Shown here: positions 11,147 through 21,886 of the stretch, piece after piece | Layout of the letters: the number at the start of each line of letters is the position of its first letter | Numbering within the stretch: the first letter of the stretch is position 1 | DNA from: Krasilnikovozyma curviuscula | Lineage: Eukaryota > Basidiomycota > Tremellomycetes > Cystofilobasidiales > Mrakiaceae | Reading direction: 5' to 3' | Length of the DNA: 60,497 nucleotides | NCBI GenBank assembly: GCA_014825775.1 | Contig: MVAQ01000124.1 | Coordinates: 1-60,497, forward strand | Program-made: the position numbers and the translations under genes | Notes under the pieces: generated by a model | Seen by the model: only the letters and a program-made list of their open reading frames with translations | Database searches by the model: none | Told to the model about the DNA's origin: nothing

Positions 11147-13225
11147 TTACAGCCTCTTCCACCCCATCCCCTCTTCTTCAACCCCAAACTCCCATTCTTT
11201 CCTTCTCAGCACCTCGCGTGCTCTTTCAAGCTCATCCTCTTCCTCGTCCTCAAATCCCTGGCCACGATATGCACCGTCACCGGTATTATTACTGCCCACC
11301 AGCCGGTCTGCATCTGGCATCGTTGATCGGCGAGAAATGGTCGGGCCGCCGATGAGAGCTGAGCGTGAGGTTACCCAGTCGATGCTGTCTCCTGCTTTAC
11401 CGCGCAGCGTCGTGAGCGAGTCCGTCAATGGGAGGCTGGTCGGGAGAGAGAATTTGTTTGAAGGAGTCGAATGGACGGGCTGGGAGAGCCGGCGAGATAC
11501 ATTATTAGTTGTTGAAGTCATAGTTGAGGTGGATAATGATACAGATCGAGGGTTGGCTACATGACGAGTTGAGGTACCAGAGATGGACGGGTGGCGTTTT
11601 GGTGGTGGCGGGAGTGGTTGTTGAGGTGTTGTATTGAACGAAGTGGAAGTGAAGGGTGATGGTGTCAAAGAAGCATTAGATGTTCGTCGAGTAGATCCTA
11701 CAGATCGCGTCGGACGTAAGTTTGCCAAGTGTTGGGGACCTGAAATTAAAGCCGGCGACTTACCGTCACCAGCGGGAGTAGCTTTGATGACTTCAATGAC
11801 TCTAGCATCTGGTCCTCCTAGTTTTTCCCTCCCAGCAATTCTCGCAGCTTTCAAGCTCTGCTGGATCAGTGTGGCACCCGCAACAGGCGCGGGCGAGAGA
11901 CTTCGGATGGACGAGCCAGATGAAGTGATCACATTTGCTGAAGATGAGATAAACTTGGATGGTTTTGGTGGTTTGGCTGGTGGCGAAGAGAGAGTGAGGG
12001 GCACTGCTGCTGTTGGCGAGGACGTGAACGAGCCGGTAGTGATGGTCGAAGTCGACGACGAGCGCTTTGGTGGAAGCGACGGACGGGTTTTACTACTAGA
12101 AGCTGTTTTGTATGACGATGATGCTCGTGGTGGGAGGGGAGGGGCGGTTGAAGAAGAAGAGACTGAGTTGGCTCGTCGCGGCGGCAGCGGGGGTGAAACG
12201 GACACTGCGGATGGAGTGATGATGCTCGTCGAACTGGCTGTTGACGCTTGGGTAGTCACTGAGTCCAATCGTGCTCGGAATGGGTTTGATTTCGACGCTG
12301 AGAGAGGTCGTGTAGGAAGGTTTGTCGTATAGTCGTCATCCCCGGCCGCCGTCTGCTTCTTGACGCATTGATCTTCATCGTCAGAGGATGATGAGGATGA
12401 GGACGAGCTTGAGAAACTATCTGGAGCTGGTGCTGAAGTGGACCAAACTGAAGCATCAACTGTCAAAAGAAAAGAAGAAGAGCAAAGTCAGCCCTTTGTC
12501 GGCGGTTTCTGTTTCATGCTAAAACACGCGGCGAGGAAACGGATATCAAGTAGACGCACCTTGTTCAAAGACAGATTCTTTGAGCCCTACAACTGAGGAG
12601 CCTCGTAAGAGAGTGGAAGTAGCAGTTGGAGGGGCTGATTTGGAGTGACCAGCTAGACGAAGAACGACGAGTGTTTCTCCCACTGTCAAACCAGCGACAT
12701 GGCGATAGTGACTGAGGGTTTTTGAACGGGGTATCGAAGAGTTAAACTGGGGCCGAAGAAGAGTTAGAATCTGATAAAGAGGGGGGAACAAGTTCAGTCG
12801 ACAGTATTAAGATTGGATCCGAGCAAATATAGCGGCCGTGCTTGCTGCTTACCTGAACGAAATCATTCTCCTCCAACTGAAGCTCGAGCACACACAACCT
12901 CGCAATATCGTCCACTCGAATCTTGACGCTATCAAAGGCTTCATAGAGCCTTTCGTTCAGATCCGTCAGCTCAGCAATCCATTTTGAGTATCGTTGGTAT
13001 TCATCAGAAGAGAGCTGTGGGCGAGAAAGTTATCGTCAGCAGGGGAATACTTATCCAAAGAGAGAGATAACAATGACTGCTGATGGATGCAGAAAAAGGG
13101 GTCTCTCCTTCATTACTGCTGAGTTCTGGGAATCGTCAATGTCGTGGTGTCGTGGTGGAAACAGTCGTCGAGAGTGAGACCTGGCGGAAAACGGACAGGC
13201 ACCGCTTGAGGCGAGAGCCATCCAT
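11147..13225 (-). CDS. Proline-rich protein with SH3-ligand motifs, function unknown
   Basis: Four exons (13181-13225, 12853-13014, 12560-12770, 11147-12459) give about 576 aa. The first ~140 residues are helical and conserved-looking: LNERLYEAFDSVKIRVDDIA, LCVLELQLEENDFVQ, then LTLLRPQFN and HVAGLTVGETLVVLRLAGHS. The remaining three quarters are Ser/Thr/Pro-rich and carry repeated class-type SH3 ligands: PPLPPRRA, APPLPPRA, PSLPPKR and PPPPKRH. An acidic stretch with EDEEEDELERAREVLRR closes the protein. This layout suggests an adaptor at actin or endocytic sites, but I do not recognise the N-terminal domain. The first exon is the weakest part; its donor (GTCTCAC) is atypical. Confidence 0.65.
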
Positions 13226-13854
13226 GTCAATATGTCAGTGGCGCAACGAGATCAGAGACCGCAGATATATCTACTCAGGGAACCCGCATCAAGACAGATA
13301 AGCACCAATCAACGGTATTAGCCGTACAGCAAAATGCATCATTTGTACAACCATTTCCGTTTCTCAAACACCTGGAAATGGTCCCACGCTACCTTCATGG
13401 CCTCAGAGCCTCGCTAGCACCCCTTACCACATCTTTTTTTTAAACCCCTTTTCAACAATCAATGTTATTTTTCCCTACCTACAGTCTTGCATCACTTTCT
13501 CTAGACCCTCCCTCCGGGGCTCCTTTTTGTATCACACCGCATTGTTTTGAGGCAGGATATTTCCGCTGCAGAGAAGTTGAGATAGACGACGAAGAGGGAA
13601 CAGGAAGATGTCATTTGTCCGTTCCTGCGGGTGTAAACGTGGTTTGGGACAAGATGACACTATGATGTTACTGTCTCGCTCTCTGACGAAGCATTGGAGG
13701 ATTGCTGCTGATGTGCTATGATCGACACCCTTTCCACACCCTTTCGCAACGAGCCAAAACCAAAACTTAGAACGATGTGAGACGACAATCATATCACAGT
13801 AGACATCTGTTTCACCATAGCATCCCTCATCAGATACAACTCAGCATCGTACTG
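13226..13854. other. Intergenic, no feature seen
   Basis: 629 bp between two minus-strand genes. It contains a poly-T tract near 13434-13441. No coding or RNA signal recognised. Confidence 0.4.
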
Positions 13855-15481
13855 TCACAGATCCTCCCTATCCTCATCTCCTTCCTCTTTGACCTCAACA
13901 GCAATCTCCATAGGTCTTTCATCTCTTTTTGCCTCAACCAGCAGTGACGACTCCATATGCTCGACAGGTCGCACTCGAAACTCGTCCCGCAGAATCTGCT
14001 CCATCTCGTCTGCAAACGGGTTCGGTAGTGGTTCGTACGACGGCAGAAACGGAGGCGGGCAGCCTATATGTGAAAGTAGGAGAGCGTTGAATTCGGAAGG
14101 GTGTGTCACTGAAAAGTACTGTGACAAAGAGGTTTAGGGCGGAAGTCAGTGGCAAAGTTATTGCGATATAATGTTCGGGCTCACATGAGGCGCATCTGGC
14201 AACACTTCCAACCGTATCTCTTTGTCCGAAAGAGACCTCTGCTCATTTATATATCGTTCCAGTGCTTTTTGAGATGTCTGAGTGTCGTTCTCTCCCCGAA
14301 TGACGAGGACAGGCGCCGTTACCCGATGCAGGGGGATGTCCTTGTTGTCAGCAGTGAGGAACTGGATGTTTGTTCGGAAGTAGGTTTGTTTCTGTGAGTA
14401 AATAATACGTGTTAGCGACGAAGCAACCAGGTGGTGCGAGAAAATAGACACAGCTCACATCGACGTGCTTTAGCGTTTCTATACAAGCAAGGCGAGCTCT
14501 ACTGCCAACATAAGTGGCGAATGGGTACTTGTAGTAATCATCTGAGCAGTAGTGCCTCATCATCTTCCATTGATATACAAGAAGATCAGTATTGCGGTAC
14601 ATTCAGAGCAAGCATTGGCAGTAAAACGATGTTGGCCTGGAAAGACTAACAACGTTTCACCAGACATCACTTTAAAAGAAAATTGACTTACTGCATCCCC
14701 AGCTGAGAACATCTCCCGACTCTTCGCTGTCTCCGCCGACGAGTTGCCCTCTGTCAGAGTACTCATCACATCCCCCATCCCATCATCGACCTCGCCGCTC
14801 TTCCGAAAGTTGACTCAAACTTAGATAGTATACTCAAAAAAAGCGGCGATGGTGAACTCACCATCTCATCCTTCAGATTCATCGACAGCACCGTCAGCGA
14901 AAGCACCCGCTCCGGATTGTTGAGCGCGAACTCTACAACTCCAGCCCCCATATTCCCACCCACCACTAAGTGGGCTGCTGCTATCCCTAGCTGTTCCCAT
15001 AGAGGAGCTCCTACATTGCCTGAATGAATGCAAGAACGGTGCAGCAGTGGTGGTTAGGAAAGATGTGGTGAGAGACGGCGTCAGGAGAGAAACTCGACTC
15101 ACCTATCGTCCGCAGACCAAAGTTCTCAGGAACCTGGAGAGAGCTTTCACCATGCCCAATAAGGTCCACCAGAATACTGAATGAGGTGTCGTTCCAAGGG
15201 AAAAAAGCAACAAGTGTGGATCCGGATTAGAAACTGTCCCATTTTCCTGTTTTGGTATTAAACAGGAGAGCTCACTTGTTGAACCCTCTGAGCTGCCCTT
15301 CCATGTTAGGAGCCCAGAAGAACTTGCCTCCTAGTGCTGAATGTAACCATACTATCGTTGGTCTTGAAGCATCGATACACTGTGCGTCGTTGGATGTGGG
15401 GGTCACAATGAGGGCCGAGACGTAGATAGGGGGCAGCGTTGGATCGTCGTCTGGTAAGGGAAAATATATCCTTCGAGGCAT
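13855..15481 (-). CDS. Alpha/beta hydrolase-fold protein A (nucleophile position Asn)
   Basis: Seven exons (15276-15481, 15103-15176, 14862-15019, 14692-14799, 14459-14563, 14185-14391, 13855-14118) give 373 aa. The fold markers are present: LHSALGGKFFWAPNM (oxyanion side), DLIGHGES, the elbow HLVVGGNMGAGVVEF, then PERVLSLTVLSMNLKDEM, the acid loop APVLVIRGENDTQTS, and DAPHYFSVTHPSEFN with the His. In the elbow the usual G-x-S-x-G Ser is replaced by Asn (G-G-N-M-G), so classical Ser hydrolysis is doubtful. Two introns appear to use AAG acceptors. A paralog (hydrolase B) lies at 29145-30516 in the same orientation; the 207-nt exon holding the acid loop has the same length in both. Its substrate is unknown. 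Confidence 0.85.
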
Positions 15482-15857
15482 TTTAAATTTTTGGTAACGA
15501 AGAGACGATGATAAAGTAGAGCATTAGTGGGGCGAGCTGCCGAATTTTCTTGTCATAAAGGACCTGTATTTCGCTCGGCGGTCAATATAGGAAGTAGGAA
15601 GGAAGTCTCGGATCCACTGATACGGGCCTGGGCGGGCAACAAATCAAGTCTGATTCGATATGATGCAAGTATAAGGAAGAGAAGTTATTTTGAAGACAAG
15701 GCTAGATTCTGTTAAGTAGTTCATCGTCATGGCTCATCATGCGAGAAGTGCAACTCACACTAAGGTGACCTATGAGGCGTGGGGCTGCAGAAGTAGGAAG
15801 TACAATACAATGCTTGAAATATCACTATCTAAATAGCTCTCTAATTTGAAACTATTA
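15482..15857. other. Intergenic: hydrolase A promoter
   Basis: 376 bp. Contains AGTGGGGCG near 15524, one mismatch from the AGTGGGGTG motif found upstream of the dipeptidase and the Dal5-type carrier. Confidence 0.4.
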
Positions 15858-18242
15858 TCAATTGTCGTCACTGCTCTTCTTCTCCTTCTCCCCCAAGTGA
15901 TTCTCTTCCATCGGCACCGCACTCAGCAGCGCGATCAAGCCCATCGCCGCTGTGAACGCAAACGTCCACTTCAAAGAGTTACCGTACGCAGAGACAGCTT
16001 CTGCTTTAAGATCTGGTGGAAGTGTCTTGAGCCAGGACTTGGAGTGGATGATATCGAATATTGTTTGTTCTGTCTCTTCTGGTGTAGGGAGGTGGATTCG
16101 AGAGCGCAACTCTGCGGCGAGCACTCCTTGCTGCAAAAAGAGAAGGAAACGAGACGATGTCAGTTTATATTAGATTAGGCACATATGTGACCACGCCTGA
16201 CCTGGATACTAGCACTTCCATTCAAACCAATGACACCGCCCAGCATCCGGAAGAGGTACGACACCGCCGTTGCTTTAGGAACTTCCAGCCCCTCGGTCTT
16301 GTGAACAGAGCTGACCAGAGCAATCAGACTCGTACACAAGAATGATGAATATCCCAAGCCAGCGGGAAAGACGTCGAACCAATATTCAAAAGGGTTGGTA
16401 GTGCCTTCGAGCCAGAAAGCCATGCGAGCAGAGGAGAAGATAGGGAGAATGAGACTGAGGAGGCCGAGGTAGTGATATCGTCCTGTCATGTGAATGATCT
16501 TTCCTGCTACAATAGAGCCAAGTGAGATTCCAATGGCGTTGGGGAGCAAATGAAGGCCGGCAGAGGTAGAAGTTGAGCCCTCCACGATGGCGAAGTAAAG
16601 AGGAATGTTGAAGAGGAGCTAAATAGGGAAAGGTATCAGAACAAAAAGTCATAAGAATCAAGAAAGGAAGAATTTTTTCTAGACAGGCTGATGAACTCAC
16701 GGAACTATTGCCAACTGTGAGGAAGAAGTTGGAGACGCACATCTACCAGAGACAAGGCATTGGTGAGTTCACCATATATATAGATCTAAACACCGTAAAG
16801 ATGGCTCACTCACCCAAAGAACAGTACGATTACCAATCACATCCGAGGGAATCAACACCCTCTTACCCTGTCTCTCCCTCGACCGCTCCACCACTACAAA
16901 CACGGCCACCGACAAGACCGACAGCGCTAACAGTGCAATGATCTTTGGATCCTCCCATTTCCAGCCAAATGTCGTATGTAGTGAGAGACCAATCATCAGA
17001 GCAGCCAGACTAAGGAACATGGTGCAAAGACCAGGGACGTCGAGCGACGAGAAGAGCGAGTGTTGTCGGTCATCCCCGAGCGTGCTGGAGGAAGAGCTGG
17101 AAAGAATGGAGCTCGTTTCTATAATGGATCCTGCAGGAGTTACTTTGGCGGACGAAGTTGCCGCTGGTGGAGTTGCGGGCACGAGGATGTAAATGGCAGC
17201 CATAGCAAGCACGAGAAGTGGTAGCTGACCCCAGAAAGAAACTCTCCACGAGAAACGATCTGATACCCAACCTGCGAGTGGCCCACCAATGGCACTACCA
17301 GTTCCAAACAGTATCATCATCCAGCCCTGGCTCAGACCACGCTCGCGGAGAGGTACCAGATCGGTCGTGATAATAGAGGAGAGTGTGAGCATGCCTGCTC
17401 CTCCCTATTTATATAAACGAAGCGCGAATTGAAATTAGCATGGGAGGTTTCACTGGCTCATTGCTGTCAAAAAGACGCCTGTGGTAAGCTTGAAAAGCAA
17501 CTCACGATACCGGCAATGAATCGAGCACTGAGCAAGCTGAGCATACCCTATACGTGCAGAAAGTGAAAATAAGTTAAAATCATAATAATCTGGGCAACAG
17601 TGTCTTTGATGAAGTACTTGCTTACCTTTGATAGGGCGCACCAGACGGTTCCAGCAGCGTAGCACAAGCAAGCGATCATCATGGCGTTGGTTCTTCCCAC
17701 GACCTCAGTGAGAGCCCCAAACATGGGAGTTGCTACGGTGGACGAGAGGGCGAAGACTGAACCAATGTAGGATGAGAGAGAGAGATGATTGAAGTGTGAC
17801 GATATCGACGGCGACAATGTGGCTATGGCCGTTGCTGACAGAGAGAAAACAAGGTTCGTACCCCAGACAGCTCCTCTGATCGGAAACCAGCATAAGTAAA
17901 TAACTAAGAGTCAGTGTCATTCTGAAAAGCCAGCTTTTTTGGATGACAAAACGGTCGGTGGAGAAGGTCCGCGTGAGCGGTGGAATTGAAAAAGCCAACG
18001 ACTCACAGCGTAATGTAGAGTCTGCTGCCCGTCAGCTTACCCTGCTCGACCTCAAAAATGTCAGCTTCTTCTTCTTCATCCGGAATGGCAATCTGTACAC
18101 CAGTGATGGCCCCCCAGGTGCTCTGACCCTGGGCGCCAGATTCCAACAGACGGTCTCGCTCATTGGGCGGCGACTTGGAACGATGGTGGTGGTGGTGGTG
18201 TGAGTGCCGTTGAGGTAGGTTTGAAGCCATTGGTAGAATCAA
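15858..18242 (-). CDS. MFS transporter, vacuolar basic amino acid (Vba/Fnx1) type
   Basis: Seven exons (18007-18242, 17626-17875, 17506-17547, 16814-17404, 16701-16742, 16202-16618, 15858-16130) give 616 aa, or 612 from the second ATG at 18230. The N-terminus has a run of six His and a cytosolic acidic tract. Membrane segments begin near WGTNLVFSLSATAIATLSPS. Family motifs are FGALTEVVGRTNAMM and SSIITTDLVPLRERG, followed by GWMMILFGTGSAIGGPLAGW, the DHA2/Fnx1-like pattern. A hydrophilic Ser-rich loop lies near the middle, as in Vba proteins. Known relatives move Lys, Arg and His into the vacuole; the substrate here is inferred. It sits between hydrolase A and the dipeptidase, fitting an amino-acid or peptide context. 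The gene looks intact. Confidence 0.87.
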
Positions 18243-18924
18243 AAAGACAAAGAGAGCGGCAGGAAAGAGGTCGTGGTCGAGAGAAGGGAGACATGAGCTC
18301 CATGGCTTGATTTTTTTTGAAGCGTCGCACTCACCCGCTGCTCGTGTTTACGTAACATTTTTTCCAAGCGATGAATCAGGCGGAGAGGCGTCGCCTTCGA
18401 GTTACTACAACTTCTCTGCACCTACGCTTCTTTAGACTTGAATTATCATTACAGAATTGATTATTATTTAGCGCTCTCCCAGTCCTTGGGTTTGGTTTGG
18501 GAGTTAAAACTACCAGTAGCTTGGGGGCTCACTTAGTAGGACCATAAAGCGAGAGATGGAGGCATCCATTAGGACTAAATCAGCAACCTGGCTTTCAAGT
18601 TCTTGGAAGAGATGATTAAGACCGTATACCTCACAAAATTTGAGTAGAACATTGTCGCTACTCGACTTTTGCAAACTGCCCATCAGTGGCATTCTAACGC
18701 TCGCTAGCCAGGGCAAAGGTTCATTTTCTTGACATAAAGACAATGACAACAATCGCAATGTAGCTGAATGAACAGAGCCATCAAGAAATCCAGTAATTTT
18801 GATAGTCCGAGACCTGTAATAGCGGCAGCGGTACTGTTTGGTCACAGCTACTGAAAGTATTGTTAGAATCCAAAGTATCAATTTACTTTGAGTATATTTT
18901 GACAAATCCACTTCCATGGCGTTT
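18243..18924. other. Intergenic between the Vba-type carrier and the dipeptidase
   Basis: This is a divergent promoter region. A 157-aa minus-strand frame (18510-18983) overlaps the regulatory motifs described next and has no recognisable domain, so I do not annotate it. Confidence 0.4.
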
Positions 18925-19005
18925 AGTGGGGTGACAGAGATACGATAGCCTGGGTGGTGTGTGCGGTTGTTCCCCCACCTCACCCCACTTTACCCAACCC
19001 CACTA
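18925..19005. promoter_or_regulatory. Repeated CACCCCACT boxes upstream of the dipeptidase
   Basis: Exact copies stand at 18925-18933 (as AGTGGGGTG) and 18981-18989, and a shortened copy ACCCCACTA at 18997-19005. The same 9-mer occurs three times in the promoter of the Dal5-type carrier. The C-rich core resembles sites bound by C2H2 zinc fingers of the Mig1/stress-response type. The C2H2 regulator encoded at 21887 is the obvious candidate; that link is inference. Confidence 0.65.
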
Positions 19006-19166
19006 TATCTTGATAAGAAAGCTTGATGCTGCTGCTGACTCTTAAGTTTGCACCTTTTTTTTTCTTCTTCTGCTTTTCAAAGCTGTCGGACGACTAGTAA
19101 CCACCAACAACTGTTCAGTTTTGTTTTAAAACGATATCACCAGCTGGTCGAGGAGCGTCGTACATT

Positions 19167-21304
19167 ATGAAGGCCCAATACACCTTGTTCTTCCTTTCCA
19201 CCCTTTCGTTTTCAGTTTCTGCTATCTCTCTTGCTTCCGTGGCCACCTCTGTGACGAACGGGTTTCTCACTCACGAATTCAAGTCTCAAAGCGCTTTCCA
19301 AGGTTCTAACTCCACCAATCTGTATCAACATGCCATTTCTTTGATGGAAAAGTCACCACTTATCGATACCCATGTTGATCTTCCTCAAATCATGCGTGAA
19401 GTTGGTTAGTACAACAGAGAATTTCATTCCTTCGGTGGTACTGGATTGTGAAGCCTTTATTTCTGATTTCTTAGAAAGACACCCGTTAGACGCCATCCCA
19501 AGTATTGCCACTGGATTTCCAGGGCATGTTGATATTCCTAGAATGAGACAAGGTCGATTAGGGGGTGTATTCTTCACGGTGTGGACACCGTGTCCCGACT
19601 CAATTGGACAAGACCCTGGGCCGGACTTTCTGTCTTACACAAATGTGAGCGTTGCTAACTTATTCGTATTGACTGTGTCCTAACTGATGGGATCTTTTTT
19701 TTTTTATCTTTCTTCCAGTCTGTAAGAGATGGATTCGAATCTCTTGATTTGATTCAAAACCTGATCGCCCAACACCCCAACGTAAGCAGCACTTCACTTT
19801 CGTAAATAGCCAAAGCCGACTTTTTGCCAAACATCTCACCTGAGCTACCACAGGATTTTCAACTAGCTACAAATTCAAGTGGGATCCGCTCGGCCTTTGG
19901 CAACAAGAAGATCGCTGCCCTCATTGGTATGGAAGGGTGAGAGACTCGTTTGATACTCAGCATTTCCGTCATTGTACTTGTTTTGAAGTTGATTTGTATT
20001 ATAGGACGCACATACTTGGAAACTCGTTGTCAACCCTTCGGATATACGCTCAGCTTGGTGTGAAATACCTTACCCTCACCCATGTCTGCTCTAGCTGTAA
20101 CTACCTTGCCTTTGCTCTTACGTCTCACACATTATATGCACAGGATCACTGAATCACATTTTACTTTATTCTTCAAGCTTTTGCATCATCAGCTGGTGAT
20201 GGGTCAGGTGTAAAGTCGTCACACGTTGGAAATGGGTTATCTGACTTTGGACGAGCCCTTGTACCAGAACTCAATCGACTAGGCAGTATGTGACCTAATC
20301 CGCAGACAAAAAGGTTCCCTCTGAAACGAATTAATCATGTTCTTTATTCTTCTAGTCATGGTCGATCTTTCACATGTCTCAGACGAAACGATGAGGGAGG
20401 TAAGAGATGAGATTTTGTATTTTTACTTTTCCCGTTTTCTAACTTTTTCGATTGTTTTCTTCCACTCACCATGAATTATTTATTTTGTGGTTAGAGTATT
20501 GCTCTTTCGAAAGCCCCTGTGGTGTTCACCCACTCCGGTGCTCGGGCTGTCAATCATCATCCCCGAAACGTCCCAGATGATGTTCTCGCTCTTATTGGTG
20601 ACGGTGAAGGCTTAAATTCTGGCATTGTGTAGGTTTCCTTGTGATGAATTAAGTTTGCTTAATTTTTCTCACAGAGACTTTCTACTCAATGCCTTTTGTA
20701 GTCTCTCGGTGTTCTACCCGCCTTTCATTGACCCAAAAGACGCTACAGTAGCTCGTGTGGCAGATCATATTGAACATATCGCAAACATTGTTGGCAAAAA
20801 GCATGTGGGCATTGCCTCTGACTTTGATGGAATGTACTCCTCCGTTGCTGGTCTCGAAGATGCATCTAAATACCCTCATCTTGTAAGAATTCCATTAATA
20901 TTGTTGTACCCATTGAATGGTATGCTTAGCATAGGTGTTTCAATCTGACACTCTTTTTATTCTTGCTTGCACTAATCAAAGATAATGGAGCTCATCTCTA
21001 GAGGCTGGTCTGATTTAGAGATAGAAGACGTAATGGGAGGAAACTTGATGCGAGTGATGGACGCAGTGGATTTGGTAGCTGCTGCACTTGCAAATGAGTT
21101 GCCTTCCAACGCCATCTACGAAGCTAGAACTGATTTACCCGCAAAAGTGAGTTTTCACTTTCTTTCATCAGTCTTGTTGATATACTAAGAGACTTTATCT
21201 ACTGCTGAATTTGACAACCGTAGTGGGGAGGTAGAAACGATCATTACCTCCCGATTGAAGTCAAAAAGTTTTTGAAACTTCGAAGGAGTAAAGACGAGCT
21301 TTAA
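19167..21304 (+). CDS. Secreted membrane-dipeptidase-like enzyme (peptidase M19) with C-terminal KDEL
   Basis: Eleven exons give 452 aa. Exons: 19167-19404, 19475-19644, 19719-19781, 19854-19936, 20005-20096, 20178-20285, 20356-20399, 20495-20628, 20702-20882, 20982-21146, 21224-21304. An N-terminal signal peptide ([16 protein letters not shown]) leads into the M19 barrel. Metal-ligand motifs are present: DTHVDLPQ (HxD), the bridging Glu in [41 protein letters not shown] and IASDFDGM. M19 enzymes split dipeptides with two zinc ions (family knowledge). The last residues are RRSKDEL, an ER-retrieval signal, so the enzyme may work in the ER rather than outside. The promoter has three C-rich boxes. 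Neighbours (Vba-type and Dal5-type carriers) fit peptide use. Intact. Confidence 0.92.
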
Positions 21305-21886
21305 TATTGTAAAACATATGAACAACAACATTCCTCAGCTTTGCTTTATGTAATTTTAATCTCAGCTACAACCGCTGTGTTGCTGGTTGGGAATGTATTA
21401 TTACTTTATCATGATAATCGCTCTAAGGAACAATATAGAAATGTGTCCTCAATAGATCTTTTAGAAGGGTGAGTCAACCACAATGTTGGTTGAAGGTTCG
21501 CAGAACTTTTGCTAAAAAAAAAAAGCACCATCAAGTTTCTTTCTTTCTGTGCCTTCAGTGCAACTTCCGCCAGTGAAGTTTCCAACCCCCCTTGTTCGTG
21601 AACATCACACCAAGATGAACTCAAAACGAAGCCACTACAAGATTTCACACAGAATTTCACTGGAAGGAAAACGGATGAGTACACTACGTTAGAGCCTTGC
21701 TTTTGATACGTTGGCTATGATGTTATTATCAGGTTGGTGGGACCTATTCTTCAGCGATGTCCGGCAAGGTAGATCCTTTTTAGTCGCGTCAAAAGGTGGA
21801 TTTTAGACCGGCCTTCTACTTCAAGCACTAATACCGGCAAATGCAAGCTTACAACGACATCCTCTACAAGATCCTTTCAGCCCTTT
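21305..21886. other. Intergenic: promoter of the C2H2 regulator
   Basis: 582 bp with an A12 tract near 21514. I saw no CACCCCACT box here. No gene recognised. Confidence 0.4.

Noticed and set aside
11634..12332. 232-aa plus-strand open frame
   Set aside because: It is the antisense shadow of the Ser/Pro-rich exon of the proline-rich gene; Gly/Glu/Val bias is explained by that.
18510..18983. 157-aa open frame on the minus strand
   Set aside because: No recognisable domain, overlaps the repeated promoter boxes of the dipeptidase, and lies in a divergent promoter.
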